Assembly (NCBI RefSeq): GCF_905171775.1
Contig: NC_053501.1
Coordinates: 72,089,901 to 72,153,900, forward strand
Length of the DNA: 64,000 nt
Source of the DNA: Rana temporaria
Lineage: Eukaryota > Chordata > Amphibia > Anura > Ranidae
Direction: 5' to 3'
Part shown: positions 50,012 through 61,000 of the stretch, one piece after another
How positions within the stretch are numbered: the first letter of the stretch is position 1
Layout: every line of letters begins with the position of its first letter
Position numbers and translations under genes: made by a program
The notes under the pieces: model-generated
Databases searched by the model: none
Seen by the model: only the letters and a program-made list of their open reading frames with translations
Told to the model about the DNA's origin: nothing

Positions 50012-52421
50012 CACGATGTAAGCATTCTAAAGAATGAGGATGTATCTCAAATACAGGTGGTCACTTCATTCAGATATCTGGGTATAGTGGTAACATGGGA
50101 CCCACGGGAATACATAACATTGAATCTGAAACCAATACTTAAAAAGTTGGAACACAAACATGCCAGTTGGTGTAAGTTTCCGCTGACAGTAACTGGATGT
50201 GTAAATCTCATAAAGATAATTTGGGCCCCGCAACTACTGTACATTCTGCATAATGCCCTGATCTAGATACCACAGTATTGGTTCCAGTGTATAGACTCGC
50301 AGTTCAGGGCTCATCTGGAGAGGTGGAGTGGCACACAATAAGCTTGCCACTCTGCAACTTCCCAAAGATCAGGGTGAAATGGCTGTTCCACATTCACAAA
50401 TGTACTATTTTGCAGCCCAGTTACAACACTTTACAGGCTGGGATCTTGCAACGGCTGCAGACTCTTCTACCCCTTAGCCCTTATACAGGCTACACAGCCC
50501 TATCCCATATGGAAATGGGCCTCCCTATGGTCCGATTTCATTGCCCCACATTTCAGCTATTAATGAAAATCTGCAAAGGGATCAAGAATTAATTGGGGCT
50601 GACTGGGTTTCTTCGTCAAACGCGCATTTGGCAGAACCGCTTTTATACAGATTTAGCTAAAGTTGTTAAACACCTGATTTGGAAAGAGTGGGGATTAGAT
50701 TGCTTAATCAAGTACTAAATGACTGTCAGAAAACCATATATTCAACATCTTCAGGAATTCCCAGGGCTGAAGGGTCATCCTTACCAGTACATACAGCTAC
50801 AGCATGCCATGCGTTGCTAGCGTAGACACTGTAATCTGAAGTTAGTTAGTCCATATACACTGACCCTGAGAAAAAGAGTATAATTTCTAGAATTTATACC
50901 CATCTACTATCACATATACAAGCCCCTGACCTTTTTCCCTGCAGGGAGGGATGGAAGAGAGATGTTAGTCCCATTGGTGAACAGTGGTATCAGATTCTTG
51001 GAGTGGGATCATTGGTGTCAGTATCTATGGCGCAGAGGCTGTCACACTTGTTTATATTGCACCGAGTATATTGTACACCTGTGCTGCTACATAAATGGGG
51101 TAGACGAGAGACTGCCATATGTCCAAAATGTCAGGCTCACCCGGGTGACCTCATCCACATGCTCTGGAGATGCCCCAATTTGGTGCGATATTGAAGCAGA
51201 ATTGTCACCAAAATTAACAATGTATTCCAGGTTCAGCTAGCGGTGGACCCGTTGACGTGTCTGTTGGGGAGTGTCACTGAGGAACTGTACCCCCCTCCGG
51301 TGTACATCGCCCACACAAGGCTCTTATACCTAGTTAGGAAGCTGATTGCCTGACTTTGGCTATCGGTACAGGTCCCGATTGAGGCACAGTGGATCCAAAT
51401 GGTTAATACTATCCTTATCCGAGAAAAAAACACCTACTATCATAGGAAATCGCCTAAAAATCTTATGAACAGAGTTGGCTGAACACCCCAGAAGTGGCAC
51501 CCCTGCAGCTGGCTCTAGACAGATTACTAATGAGCTAGATGGTTTCCTGCACCTACTTTAAGTGACCGTATGAGACTATAAGTGGCCTGTCTAGGTAATT
51601 TGCCTTATGCGATACTTGACATTAGTGTGATAGAATTGGGATCTCTATAACACCAAATTAATTGCTGTATACTACCAGTTGGACTGTCCCTTTCTTTTCA
51701 TTTTTATTTTCTTATTTTTCATTTGTTTGTTGCTCTGTTTAATTGTTTGCACTTTTCTTTCCAAGAGTGATTGGAACACTGGGTATTATGCAATGCTTCC
51801 AAGTCCTTTGTTAGATAAGTTGGCTATACAGTTACTACCATTAATTTATTGTTATGAGGATTGCAACTCCTGTTTTCTATGGATTGTATGCAGGGCTCAA
51901 GTCCTGCGGGAACGCGTGGGAATGGAGTTCCTGCACTTTTTTCACAGCAGGAACTCAGTTCCCTTTGCAGGACTAGAGCATCCTCAAGCAGCCGAGCCGC
52001 CCGAGCCAATTCTTCACTAAGCGTCGATGCCCAGCTCGAGTCACTGTCAGGGGCCAGGCGAACCTTAGTAATCCTTTATGTTACTGGCCGCTTCCTGTAT
52101 ATGGATTCATCGGGTAGTATGCGGGTATTCCTTCACTTCCTCGATGCCGCAATGTCTTATTCCTGGGAGCTTTTGTCATTGTTCCCAGGAGACATTGCGG
52201 AGGTCTGCCGTGAGTTATCGCGGGATTTAGAAAGAACTTGCAGTTTAGTAATTATGCATATGAGCGTATCATTTTTTTTTTTTTGGTGGGGGAGTGGATC
52301 TTGGGTGGGAGTTCCCACACTTTTTTCCCCAGGACTTGACCCCTGATTGTATGCCTATGCAACTGTAATACCTTGTGTTCTATTCAATAAAAATCTATTT
52401 TGTTGAAAAAAAAGAAAGGAG
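50012..52421 (+). mobile_element. Tx1/L1-like LINE, 3' part of ORF2
   Basis: Plus-strand frames read FRYLGIVVTWD and WAPQLLYILHN (50057 on), then a degraded stretch, VEWHTISLPLCNFPKIRV (50278 on), then CTPVLLHKWGRRETAICPKC, HPGDLIHMLWRCPNL (51003 on), a C-x2-C-x8-H-x4-C knuckle as in L1/Tx1. There are frameshifts between the blocks and stops. The 3' end is caataaaaatctattttg followed by an A-run at about 52407-52414, giving a polyadenylation signal and tail. A hAT MITE sits in the 3' region (51891-52345). 5' truncated next to the MITE ending at 50008. Confidence 0.75.
51891..52345. mobile_element. Short hAT MITE (TSD ATTGTATG)
   Basis: The ends CAGGGCTCAAGTCCTG and CAGGACTTGACCCCTG are inverted, with exact eight-base duplications at 51883-51890 and 52346-52353. 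The end type matches the larger minisatellite-bearing hAT at 14034-16057. Non-coding, although plus-strand frames cross it. Confidence 0.9.
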
Positions 52422-53460
52422 AATTCTAAAGATTATAGTTGAATACAGCAGATACACATGTATAACTTATGTAGGGAGTTTTTTTTATCTCTGTGTATCA
52501 TCTGAGGCTGTTCACTTTACTGGGTATAGGAGAGGGTTTACATTCACTGTAAAATTCATACTTTTTAGTGGTGTACTGATTTTTGGACACTAATATTTAA
52601 AAAAAAAAAAATTGTGTATAGTAATTTCACATATATATTTAAGGGCGGGAAATTGTATTTTATTATATTTTGTGGAATATACAGTGCAACGCTCAAAGGA
52701 AATTAAAAAAAGAATCTAATGTAAACAGATCTTATATATGGCTATATTAGCTGGTGAATAATGAGAGTTGAGTCTCACAATATCAAATTATAGTGAAAAA
52801 ACAATGCGTAACACAAAAAACATGTGAGCATATGTGAAAAATAAGGGTAAAAAGGAATTAAAGAAGAAAAGTCCCACTACATTTGATGAGTGAAAAAATA
52901 TAAAAAATCCATCCTCATGGAATAAAACGGTCTTTATGGGGTTAATCCAAATAGTCATCCAAAAGATAGGTAGAAGGATAGAGCGAACTTCATCCACCAG
53001 AATAAAGGCACCCAGATGTAGTATTGCAGTCTCCTTACCCTATTAATGTGGCCACTATTACGGTGGTCTCAGCAAGCATGGAGATTTTAGGTCTTCTTCC
53101 GGACCTTCTATGGTATGTCTGAGGCGATGCCTGTTTATCTCGAATAATCAGAGAAGAGAAGACCATAGCATAATACCAAAGTGTAAATTTATTGGACCAA
53201 AAAGCTATGCACTTACAAGACCATGGAATTCAAATAGCGATGTATACAGATCCAAGTGTAATAGAGGCGCGGCGGCTTCACCTCCTTCTCCTGCTTGTGT
53301 ATACTCCGTGCTTCCTCGTCTGGAACAGCGTGATGACGTTGAATCTGCAAGCCACACCTACGCGTTTCATCACCACGGACGTCGTCTGGGATTGGCTGCT
53401 AGTCTCGCGTCATCACTTATGCCCTTATATAATGCCGATGCTCCATTTTGACTGAGGGCA
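52422..53460. other. Unclassified dispersed-repeat-like interval
   Basis: 52740-53460 has the texture of the foldback insertions (aaaaaacatgtgagc, ggaataaaacggtctttat). It ends with acctacgcgtttcatcaccacggacgtcgtctggg, similar in pattern to tcctacgcgttacgacaccacgtgtcttcgtct at the centre of the 5251-6902 insertion. No inverted partner arm here. A 113-codon frame is not supported as a gene. Confidence 0.35.
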
Positions 53461-53700
53461 AACGTAAATAAGGTAATGGAAAGCAAACAGCGAAAATAGC
53501 CTAATATTAACAGCTACTATGGCGAAGAGAAAAAAGCCTATTTGGTAGGGAGAAAACACCACCATCTTGTGGAAAAATGACGGAAGTACTTTATTATATT
53601 GTCAAGAGGTGGTGTTTACCATTTAAAGTGCTAGCAGCTGGTTAATCGATTAAATGGATAGTGCAAGGTAATTTTTATTAATACTGTACAATGACTCATG
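53461..53700. other. Unannotated interval
   Basis: Nothing recognised. Confidence 0.35.
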
Positions 53701-53945
53701 TCTTTACTTTCACATAGTTACATAGTCAGGTTGAAAAAAAAAATACAATCTCATATACACAATTATTCACCCGCAGTTGATCCAGTGGAAGGCGAAAAAT
53801 CCCCGGCAAAGCAAGATCCAAATTTGCTACAGCAGGGGAATAAATCCTTCCTGATCCCCCGAGAGGCAATCAGATTTTCCTGATCAACTTTACCTATAAA
53901 TGTTAGTACCCAGTTATATTATATACATTTAGGAAAGAATCCAGG
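53701..53945. repeat. Probable old interspersed repeat
   Basis: cacatagttacatagtcagg, then an A-run, then ttccttcctgatccc and ggcaatcagattttcctg in this order resemble a repeat I recall as common in amphibian genomes. I cannot name it or define its ends. Confidence 0.4.
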
Positions 53946-55015
53946 TGTAGCACCCCCTTACTTTTCAGTACGAGCGCTACGCTAGAGTAAGTGGGAATGG
54001 GAGGATTAGTTTACTCCCATTCACAGTTTATGGAAATTTAGGCTGTTGCCAATTTTCAGAATTTGTCCTGTGGGTCAGTCTGCGCTCCGGGGGTGCGTTA
54101 TCGCCCCCGGGCGGCAGCTGGCGCTAGAGGGGTTCTGACAGACCCACCTTCTTCCAGCAGCCAATCAGAGGAGTTCTTCCCTCGTTGGGCATGCTGGGAG
54201 GGGGATATATCTGGGCAACTGCCTTTTGGCCGCTCTGTTCTGTGCGGGGCCCGAGTTACAGGTGCGGTACCCACCTTCAGGGTGCGCGCATCCATGGGCC
54301 CCGCCACCGTGGCCTGCTTTTCTGGGGTCATGCACCATGCGGAGCCTCATCCCAACCAAGAGAGGGGCCCCAGCGACTGGGTCCCAACCTTCTGCTGAGA
54401 GGATCCTAAGCCGGGAGCTGTGCGTTGGGGGATTGGCTAGGGAGAACCTAGAATCAGAGGTTGTCCAGGAGGCCTAGACGAACCATCGGGGATCCAGTCA
54501 CCACACTGCATTACAGGTATGCTCAAGCTGTCAGTAGGTGACACTATCTGAACTGACTGGGAGGAATCACTCAATCTAAGTTCACAAATCTCAAATTGTC
54601 AAGCCTGTGGCAGAGGCCTGTTCCTCCCAGTGATTCTTGAGTGGCGCTCTGGCTGCCAGACCTGTGATAGACGCCTGTCCTGGGGCAATTTACCCACCAT
54701 GATTATGGTGGCGATGAATTGGGTCACATTATTGCTGAGAGCAGGCTTGCTCTCTTTCATATCCATGGCCTGATACTAAAGTTTCTCTACGCTCATCAAC
54801 TTTTCTCTATTGTGTGTCATGTTGATGTTGGCCATGTTGGGCCTTGGAGTAAAGCATTGAAAACTCAATTGACGTCTGGACACTTGCTCTTTATTCACAC
54901 TCACAGCTATCACCCCTAGACCAAGTCAAGAAGGTAACTTAAATAGGCCGATCCCAAACTAAACAGTGGCTCCTTCGGGGGTGAGCAATACACAGGAATT
55001 CTTTAAAGCAATATA
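53946..55015. other. Unannotated interval
   Basis: 54060-54480 is GC-richer with overlapping frames of up to 111 codons on both strands and no motifs. A block around 54597-54690 repeats caagcctgtggcagaggcctgt / cagacctgtgatagacgcctgt. No gene supported. Confidence 0.35.
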
Positions 55016-55435
55016 CTAAGCTTGCAGAACCACCTCTGGAGGGAGTCCATTGCACATTTTCACAGCTCTTACTGTGAAGAAACCTTTCCGTATTTGGAGA
55101 TGAAATCCTTTTTCCTCTAGACGTAAAGAGTGCCCCTGTGTCCTCTGTGATGACCTTAAAGTGAATAACTCAACACCAAGTTCACTATATGGACCCCTTA
55201 TGTATTTGTACATGTTGATCATATCCCCCCTTATTCTCCTCTTCTCAAGAGAGAATAAATTCAGTTCCTCTAATCTTTCCTCATAGCTGAGCTCCTCCAT
55301 GCCTCTTATAAGTTTGGTTGCCCTTCTCTGCACTTTCTCCAGTTCCCCAAAACCTTTTTTGAGAACTGGTGCCCAAAACTGAACTGCCAATTCCAGATGA
55401 GGTCTCACTAATGATTTGTACAGGGGCAAAATGAT
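55016..55435 (-). mobile_element. CR1-like LINE, C-terminus of ORF2
   Basis: The minus-strand frame of 137 codons reads LYKSLVRPHLE, FWAPVLKKG, LEKVQRRATKLIRGM, LSYEERLEELNLFSLEKRR, RGDMINMYKYIRG, then HSLRLEEKGF and KMCNGLPPEVV. This order is characteristic of the last part of CR1-type ORF2. The frame is intact over this stretch but everything upstream (endonuclease, reverse transcriptase) is missing: a 5'-truncated copy. Confidence 0.85.
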
Positions 55436-56043
55436 ATCTCTCTCCAGGGCTGCTGTTAGAAATCATGGGGCCCCGTACAGACTACCTGACAGGGCCCCCT
55501 TTAATCCCGCCCTCAACCCCACCCCAGGCCCCTCCCCCCCACCTCTGCAGATTTCTCACCATTTACATATGCACACACAATCATTATGGCTTATCAGTAC
55601 AGGGGGACATTGACGGTTTAATTGTTTTGTTTTTTTTTCAATTTTATTAACAAAAAATGTTTTCACTGTGTCTTTCATTTTTTTTGTATCTCTTTTATTG
55701 CTATCAGAAGTAATGAACAACATCCCTAGTTATAGCATGGGGCAGTGACAGGTCCCCTTTATGGAGAGATCTGGTGTCTATTAGACCCCATATCTATCCT
55801 CTGGCCTCCAAAGCATCTGATCAAACCCAGATCGGTTTGATCAGTTGCTTGTTGAAGCCGGTAATTGCTCCTGGTTTCTGACAGCACACAGTGGGAGGAA
55901 CTACATTAGTTCTACTCGCTGTGTCCCAGGAACTTGATGCTGCTGCTCACAGGACCCGATTGCATTGGAGAGCCCAGCAAAGGTGGTGGCGTGATGGTGG
56001 TGGAACCCCCTTCCACTGACTGTAAAAGTAATCCAGGGGCTTT
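55436..56043. other. Unannotated interval
   Basis: Begins cagggctgctgttag, like a hAT end, but no matching right end or target duplication was found. No gene. Confidence 0.35.
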
Positions 56044-56186
56044 TTAACCACTAAGATTACTTTTTACTTTGTGCAGAATCGCTGGGGCTAAAAAATGATA
56101 TCTTGATCATCGCTGTAGCGATGATCAAGATATCACCCTTACAATCCAGCAATGTACCAGTACATCGCTGGACAGGAAGTGGTTAA
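56044..56186. mobile_element. Miniature TTAA-ended element (143 bp), TTAACCACT family
   Basis: Starts TTAACCACTAAG and ends AAGTGGTTAA, the end type of 28063-29070. Its centre is a perfect 38-bp palindrome (56098-56135: gatatcttgatcatcgct and its complement with almost no loop). Extreme internal deletion derivative; non-coding. Confidence 0.75.
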
Positions 56187-56738
56187 AGGGGGGTGGTTGG
56201 GGGGCACATGTTTACTGCCCCCCCCAAATGTATGTGTAAAGCAACATCTCACTGCATCTTCACCAGCATTATGAAAATCACACAGGCAGCACAGACAGCA
56301 TGTGTTCGTCATGGATCTGTCAGTTTCAAATGGCTTTTGGGTTCTGACTTTGGCTGTACTGTGTGTTACACACTATAACCCAGTACAGCCATAACAAAAG
56401 TAAGCACCCAACAGCAATATGACACTGTGACAGACCATTACAGAGCACATGCTAACTATGCTGCCTGTGTAAGTATCATAATTCTAAATATACATACTGT
56501 AACTTGCCATGCTGTGTGTAAGCCATACACAGTGAGGAGTCTATCCTCTGTGCTCCACTCACTGTGTGCTCTGCAGCCATGGTGCCCGGGTTCTTTCTCC
56601 CTTGTCAGCCTCATCTCAGTCTCGGCATTCTGCACATGAGGAGTTGAGGACAGGAGGCGGAGTGCAGCATCGTATCACTCCACCAGGGAAGGCAGTGAGC
56701 AGCAGTGGCCGGGACTAATTAAAAAGCAGAGTAATGTG
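56187..56738. other. Unannotated interval
   Basis: No feature supported; short frames only. Confidence 0.35.
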
Positions 56739-56741
56739 TAA

Positions 56742-57112
56742 GGCTGGGTTCACACTACGGTTTTCCCGTCCGTCAGCCGCATACGATTTCAGTATCGAAA
56801 ACGTACGGGCCCGGACGGGAAAACGTATAGATAGAGAATGCATTGCAAATCGTATGCACTCGGATGCATCCGGGTGCGTATGATTTGCTGGCAAAACGTT
56901 TTTTAAACGTACGCAAAACCGTGTTCAACCACGGTTTTGCGGTCGTTTTTAAAACAGTATGGCAACCGCATACGTTTTCCTTTAACATTAATGTCAATGG
57001 AAAACGTACATATGTGCGGTTCCATACGTTCCCGTCCGTTTCAGCCGCATACGGTTTTTCATATAAATCGTATGCGGCTGACGGACGGGAAAACCGTAGT
57101 GTGAACCCAGCC
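56742..57112. mobile_element. MITE, GGCTGGGTTCACAC family, palindromic (TSD TAA)
   Basis: The outer 45 bases of each side are inverted copies almost without change (GGCTGGGTTCACACTACGG on the left). Exact taa duplications (56739-56741 and 57113-57115) match the PIF/Harbinger TWA target. Inner segments (acgtttttaaaacg, cgtatgcggc) also pair. Non-coding. Confidence 0.9.
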
Positions 57113-57115
57113 TAA

Positions 57116-58076
57116 GTCATGTCTCCTGTCCAGGTTCTGAGGGTCGGCAAAGAATCATTGCGGTTTACCTGTTACCTGCCCACCATTGACAGGTTGCCAA
57201 TCCCAGGATTAGGGTGTGTCCAGGCACACCTGGCACACCCCTTGCACACGCCTATGCTATATGATGATTGTGCCTCACTTTTTTGCAAAACTACAACATT
57301 TGTTAACCCAATTCTTCCCCATTTTTATTAACACTGTACAATGATTGTGCCTCATGTCTCCTTATTTGCAATATTATACAATGATTGTACCTTGTGTATT
57401 CTTGTACAGTTTTCGCTTTTGTTTCACTTCTCTTATCTCTCTGTGTGTGGGCAAGGTTAGACCTGAATAAAATCCACAGAACCGCTGTCAGAGAGGAGGA
57501 ACACAGACATTAAAAGCATACAAAACAAATCTGGGTAAATGCAAGCTTTCAGAGGTGAAAAGGGCATTTTTGGCGTCCCTGACATGTTTACAATGCATTT
57601 GAGTAGCAACTGTTCCATATAAATAGACTGTGTTTGATGGGTACAAGATAATTGTGGTCAGAGCATCTTAGATAAATTCTCTGTCTTTGTAATGCATTTA
57701 CAATGGTTTTCTATTAGTAGTAATCTCTGAAAATATTCTGGGAAGTTTTTTTGTAGCTCATCTTTCTCTTCCTGCTTTTGCTGCGATTTGACTTCTGTCT
57801 TTCAATCTGCTCATTTACGGTATCTCCTTTTTTACCTTGTTCAGCTTTCCATTCTTCCTTCCTCTGCCGACCATATTCCATATGAAATTCCTTTTCCTGT
57901 ATTCTTACCTGCACTGTATACCGCCTATGTTCCCCTGCCTTGTTGTGGTTCTTAGTTTCTTTCATATAAATTTAAATCATCATGCCTCCCTCCAGGGGCA
58001 TTTCTAGGACCCTAATCTGCCAACACCTTTGGGTTGGCAGATTAAAATGTTGAGGCGCTGTTTGGATCAAATCTGA
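57116..58076. other. Unannotated interval
   Basis: An 83-codon Lys/Glu-rich minus-strand frame (57714-57965) is the longest and has no motif. Local repeat of acactgtacaatgattgtgcctc near 57241-57350. No gene supported. Confidence 0.35.
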
Positions 58077-58480
58077 GACCGCGTACACACCATCACTTTT
58101 TGTGATGAAAAAAAACGACATTTTTAAAAACATCATTTAAAATTACCGTGTGTGGGGAAAACGTTGTTTTATGTCTTCTGAAAAACGAAAAAAAAAAAAT
58201 TCGAACATGCTTCAATTTTTTGTGTCGTTTTTCAAAACTTTGTTTTTTGTGTCTTTTAAAATGATAGTGTGTGGGCAAAAACTACGTTTTTAAACCCGCG
58301 CATGCTCAGAAGCAAGTTATGAAGCGAGCTTCAATGGAACAGAGTGCTAGAGCATTTTGAAAAAATGATGGTGTGTATGCTACGTCGTTTTTGAAAATGA
58401 AGTTTGAAAAACGTCGTTTTGTTTCATGTATTAAAACGTCGTTTTATTTCATCACAAAAAACGACCGTGTGTACGCGGCA
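58077..58480. mobile_element. MITE, TGCCGCGTACACAC family, copy 4
   Basis: Left end gaccgcgtacacaccatc, right end ccgtgtgtacgcggca, right flank taa. The interior repeats the family's tcatcacaaaaa and cgcgcatgctcagaag motifs. The left flank is not a clear duplicate. Confidence 0.75.
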
Positions 58481-59633
58481 TAACACCATCTTTACGACTG
58501 GGAACAAATGAATCGGTCTAAAAACTATATTTTCACATTATGATCACAAAATATTTAATAGATGGACTGAAAACAACATCAATTATACAACAGTCCAAAA
58601 CTGTATAATACATAAAATGTGTCATCTTCATATCTCAAATGAGTGCTTTTTTGAAGCACATGCCCTGGGTTCCAGGGTACTAACAACACCTCTGCCTCCA
58701 TCCTCACCCTACTTTCTCCATTTGCCCATTGTGACAGTGCTGTGCCTTCTCACTGTGTTAAAAGGGTTAGCTGTCACCCAGGGTTCTCACTTATGCAGGT
58801 TGAGGGACTCTGCAATGTCTGTTCTGAGAGAAGAAAATGGGTTTTGCAGTTTTATCTAGGATTGGTAACTCCTGGATTGGGTCTACATTTTACTGGATAA
58901 CAACAAAACCTAGGGATTTCCCAGGGAAAAACCAAGCCTCCTTACCGACCAGCCTGCAGAACAACCAATTAACCTGTCTAACAGTATGCGTTAAAAACAG
59001 GGGTTTTGTCTGCACGCATTTGCATACATTTTACTGGAAACTAGCACCCTGATTGTGCACATGGGCACAGACAGGCCTTTTAGCCAAAGGACTGTTTATG
59101 CTTAAGGGCTCCTTATTCTGGAGGCAAGGTGCTGCAGGAGCTGTGTGTGTGAACAGGCACTGGGAGAGTGTCTACTCAGGCCTCAAGGAGAGGTGATCTG
59201 ACCAGGCCGTCACATGAGAGAGAGAGAGGTATTAAAAGAGAAGCATGACCAAAGCTGTTTTGCCCATATTTCTATTCTGGATCACAAGAATGCACCTATT
59301 ACTGCACTCGTATTTCTGTTGACATCACAGAGCTGGTCCAGCCTCTGCGGGGATCCATACTTTAATGTCAGGATCCACCCAGATGTGGTAAGGTAGATGG
59401 CTCAGCATGCCCCTGAGAGCCTGAGTCAGCTGCTCCCCAACCTCTGAACAGCCTGGCACTCCAGTGAGTGCTGGAGGGGCAGAGCACTGAGGTACTGACA
59501 GCCACATGCTCTCTGCTTAGTGAAGACTCAGAACTGAGCGATCAGCGGTCTAGTGATTGTTCAGTTCTCAGTCTTAGAACCAGTGGGGGACTGATGCTGC
59601 AGCCGCATAGGTGAGTATGTGTGTTTTGTTTTA
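58481..59633. other. Unannotated interval
   Basis: No feature supported. Frames under 85 codons, no motifs. Confidence 0.35.
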
Positions 59634-60257
59634 TTAACCACTTGCTTACTGGGCACATATACCCCCTTCCTGCCCAGGTGAAATTTCAGCTTCCGGCACT
59701 GCGTCGTAACTAACAATTGCGCGGTCGTACGACGTGGCTCCCAAACGGTGCTGTCTCTGGAGAGGAGACCGATCTGTGTCCCTTGTAGATAGGGACATAG
59801 ATCGGTCACCCCCCCAGTCACCCCCCCTCCACCTACAGTTAGAACACAATGCAGGGAATACATTTAACCCCTTCCTCACCCCCTAGTGTTAACCCCTTCA
59901 ATGCCAGTCACATTTATACTGTAATTAGTGCATATTTATAGCAGTGATCGCAGTATAAATGTGAATGGCACCAAAAATGTGTCAAAAGTGTCCGATGTGT
60001 CCGCCATAACGTCGCAGTCCCAAAAAAATTCGCAGATCGCCGCCATTTCTAGTAAAAAAAATAAATAATAAAAAATAATAATTCTGTCCCCTATTTTGTA
60101 GGCGCTATAACTTTTGCGTAAACCAGTTGCTTATTGCGATTTTTTTTTTTTTTACCAAAAATATGTAGAAGAATACGTATCGGCCTAAACTGAGGAAAAA
60201 AAATATATATATTTTTTTTTTATTGGGATATTTATTATAGCAACAAGTAAAAAATAT

Positions 60258-60348
60258 TGTATTTTTTTCAAAATTGTCGCTCTTTTTTGTTTATAGCGCA
60301 AAAAATAAAAACCGCACAGGCGATCAAATACCACCAAAAGAAAGCTCT
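60258..60348 (+). repeat. 90-bp segment, copy 1 (partner at 60766-60856)
   Basis: ttttttgtttatagcgc, then aaataaaaac and gatcaaataccaccaaaag, shared with 60766-60856 with about ten differences. The two copies flank the nested MITE fragment. Confidence 0.85.
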
Positions 60349-60360
60349 GTTATGGTCTGT

Positions 60361-60764
60361 TAGGTATGGACGTCGGAAACGTCGGAACAGCGTCGTATTT
60401 TACGTCGTTTGCGTAAGTCGTCCGTGAATGGGGATGGGCGTAGGTTACGTTCACGTCGACTAAACATTGAGCCGGCGTAATTTACGGAGGAAATTCGACG
60501 TGATACTGAGCATGCGCGCACATGCGCCGTTCGTTAAGCGCGTCATTTACGTGGGGTCACGATTCATTAACATACAACACGCCCACTACCAGCCTAGTTT
60601 GAATTAGGCAGGCTTACGCTGGCCCATTTACACTACGCCGCCGTAACTTAGAGCGCAAGTTCTTCCTGGATACGGGACCTGCCGCTCTAAGTTACAGCGG
60701 CGTAGTGTATCTGAGATACGCTACGCCCGCCTAAAGATAGGCGATTCTTTCTGAATCTGGCCCG
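60361..60764. mobile_element. MITE, GGCCAGATTC family, truncated copy
   Basis: The right end TCTGAATCTGGCCC is intact. The left half is missing: sequence starts mid-element at tatggacgtcggaaacg, matching the reverse complement of the middle of 18436-19164. Non-coding. Confidence 0.8.
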
Positions 60765-60765
60765 T

Positions 60766-60856
60766 TGTGTATTTTTTCAAAATTTAGGCTTTTTTTGTTT
60801 ATAGCGCTAAAAATAAAAACTGCAGAGGTGATCAAATACCACCAAAAGAAATCTCT
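60766..60856 (+). repeat. 90-bp segment, copy 2
   Basis: Second copy of 60258-60348, starting directly after the nested MITE's right end. Confidence 0.85.
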
Positions 60857-61000
60857 ATTTGTGGGAAAAAACCGACGTCAATTTTGTTTGGGTACAACAT
60901 CACATGATCGCGCAATTGTCAGTTAAGACGACGCAGTGCCATATCGCAAAAAATGGCCTGGTCATTGGGCAGCCAAATCTTTCGGGGCTGAAGCTGTTAA

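Larger units (their letters stand above)
59634..61000. mobile_element. TTAA-ended MITE, TTAACCACTT family, copy 2, with nested fragment
   Basis: Left end TTAACCACTTGC, right end gaagctgttaa (one change from the consensus gaagtggttaa). Internal text such as caattgcgcggtcgtacgac and gatcaaataccaccaaaag matches the copy at 28063-29070 in reverse. A truncated GGCCAGATTC MITE sits inside (60361-60764), bracketed by two copies of one 90-bp segment of the host element. Confidence 0.7.

Noticed and set aside
54063..54477. Overlapping frames in the GC-rich block as exons
   Set aside because: Comparable frames exist on both strands, with no splice-site pattern or motif to prefer one.
57714..57965. 83-codon Lys/Glu-rich minus-strand frame as a small protein gene
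   Set aside because: Low-complexity composition in a T-rich region and no supporting signals.
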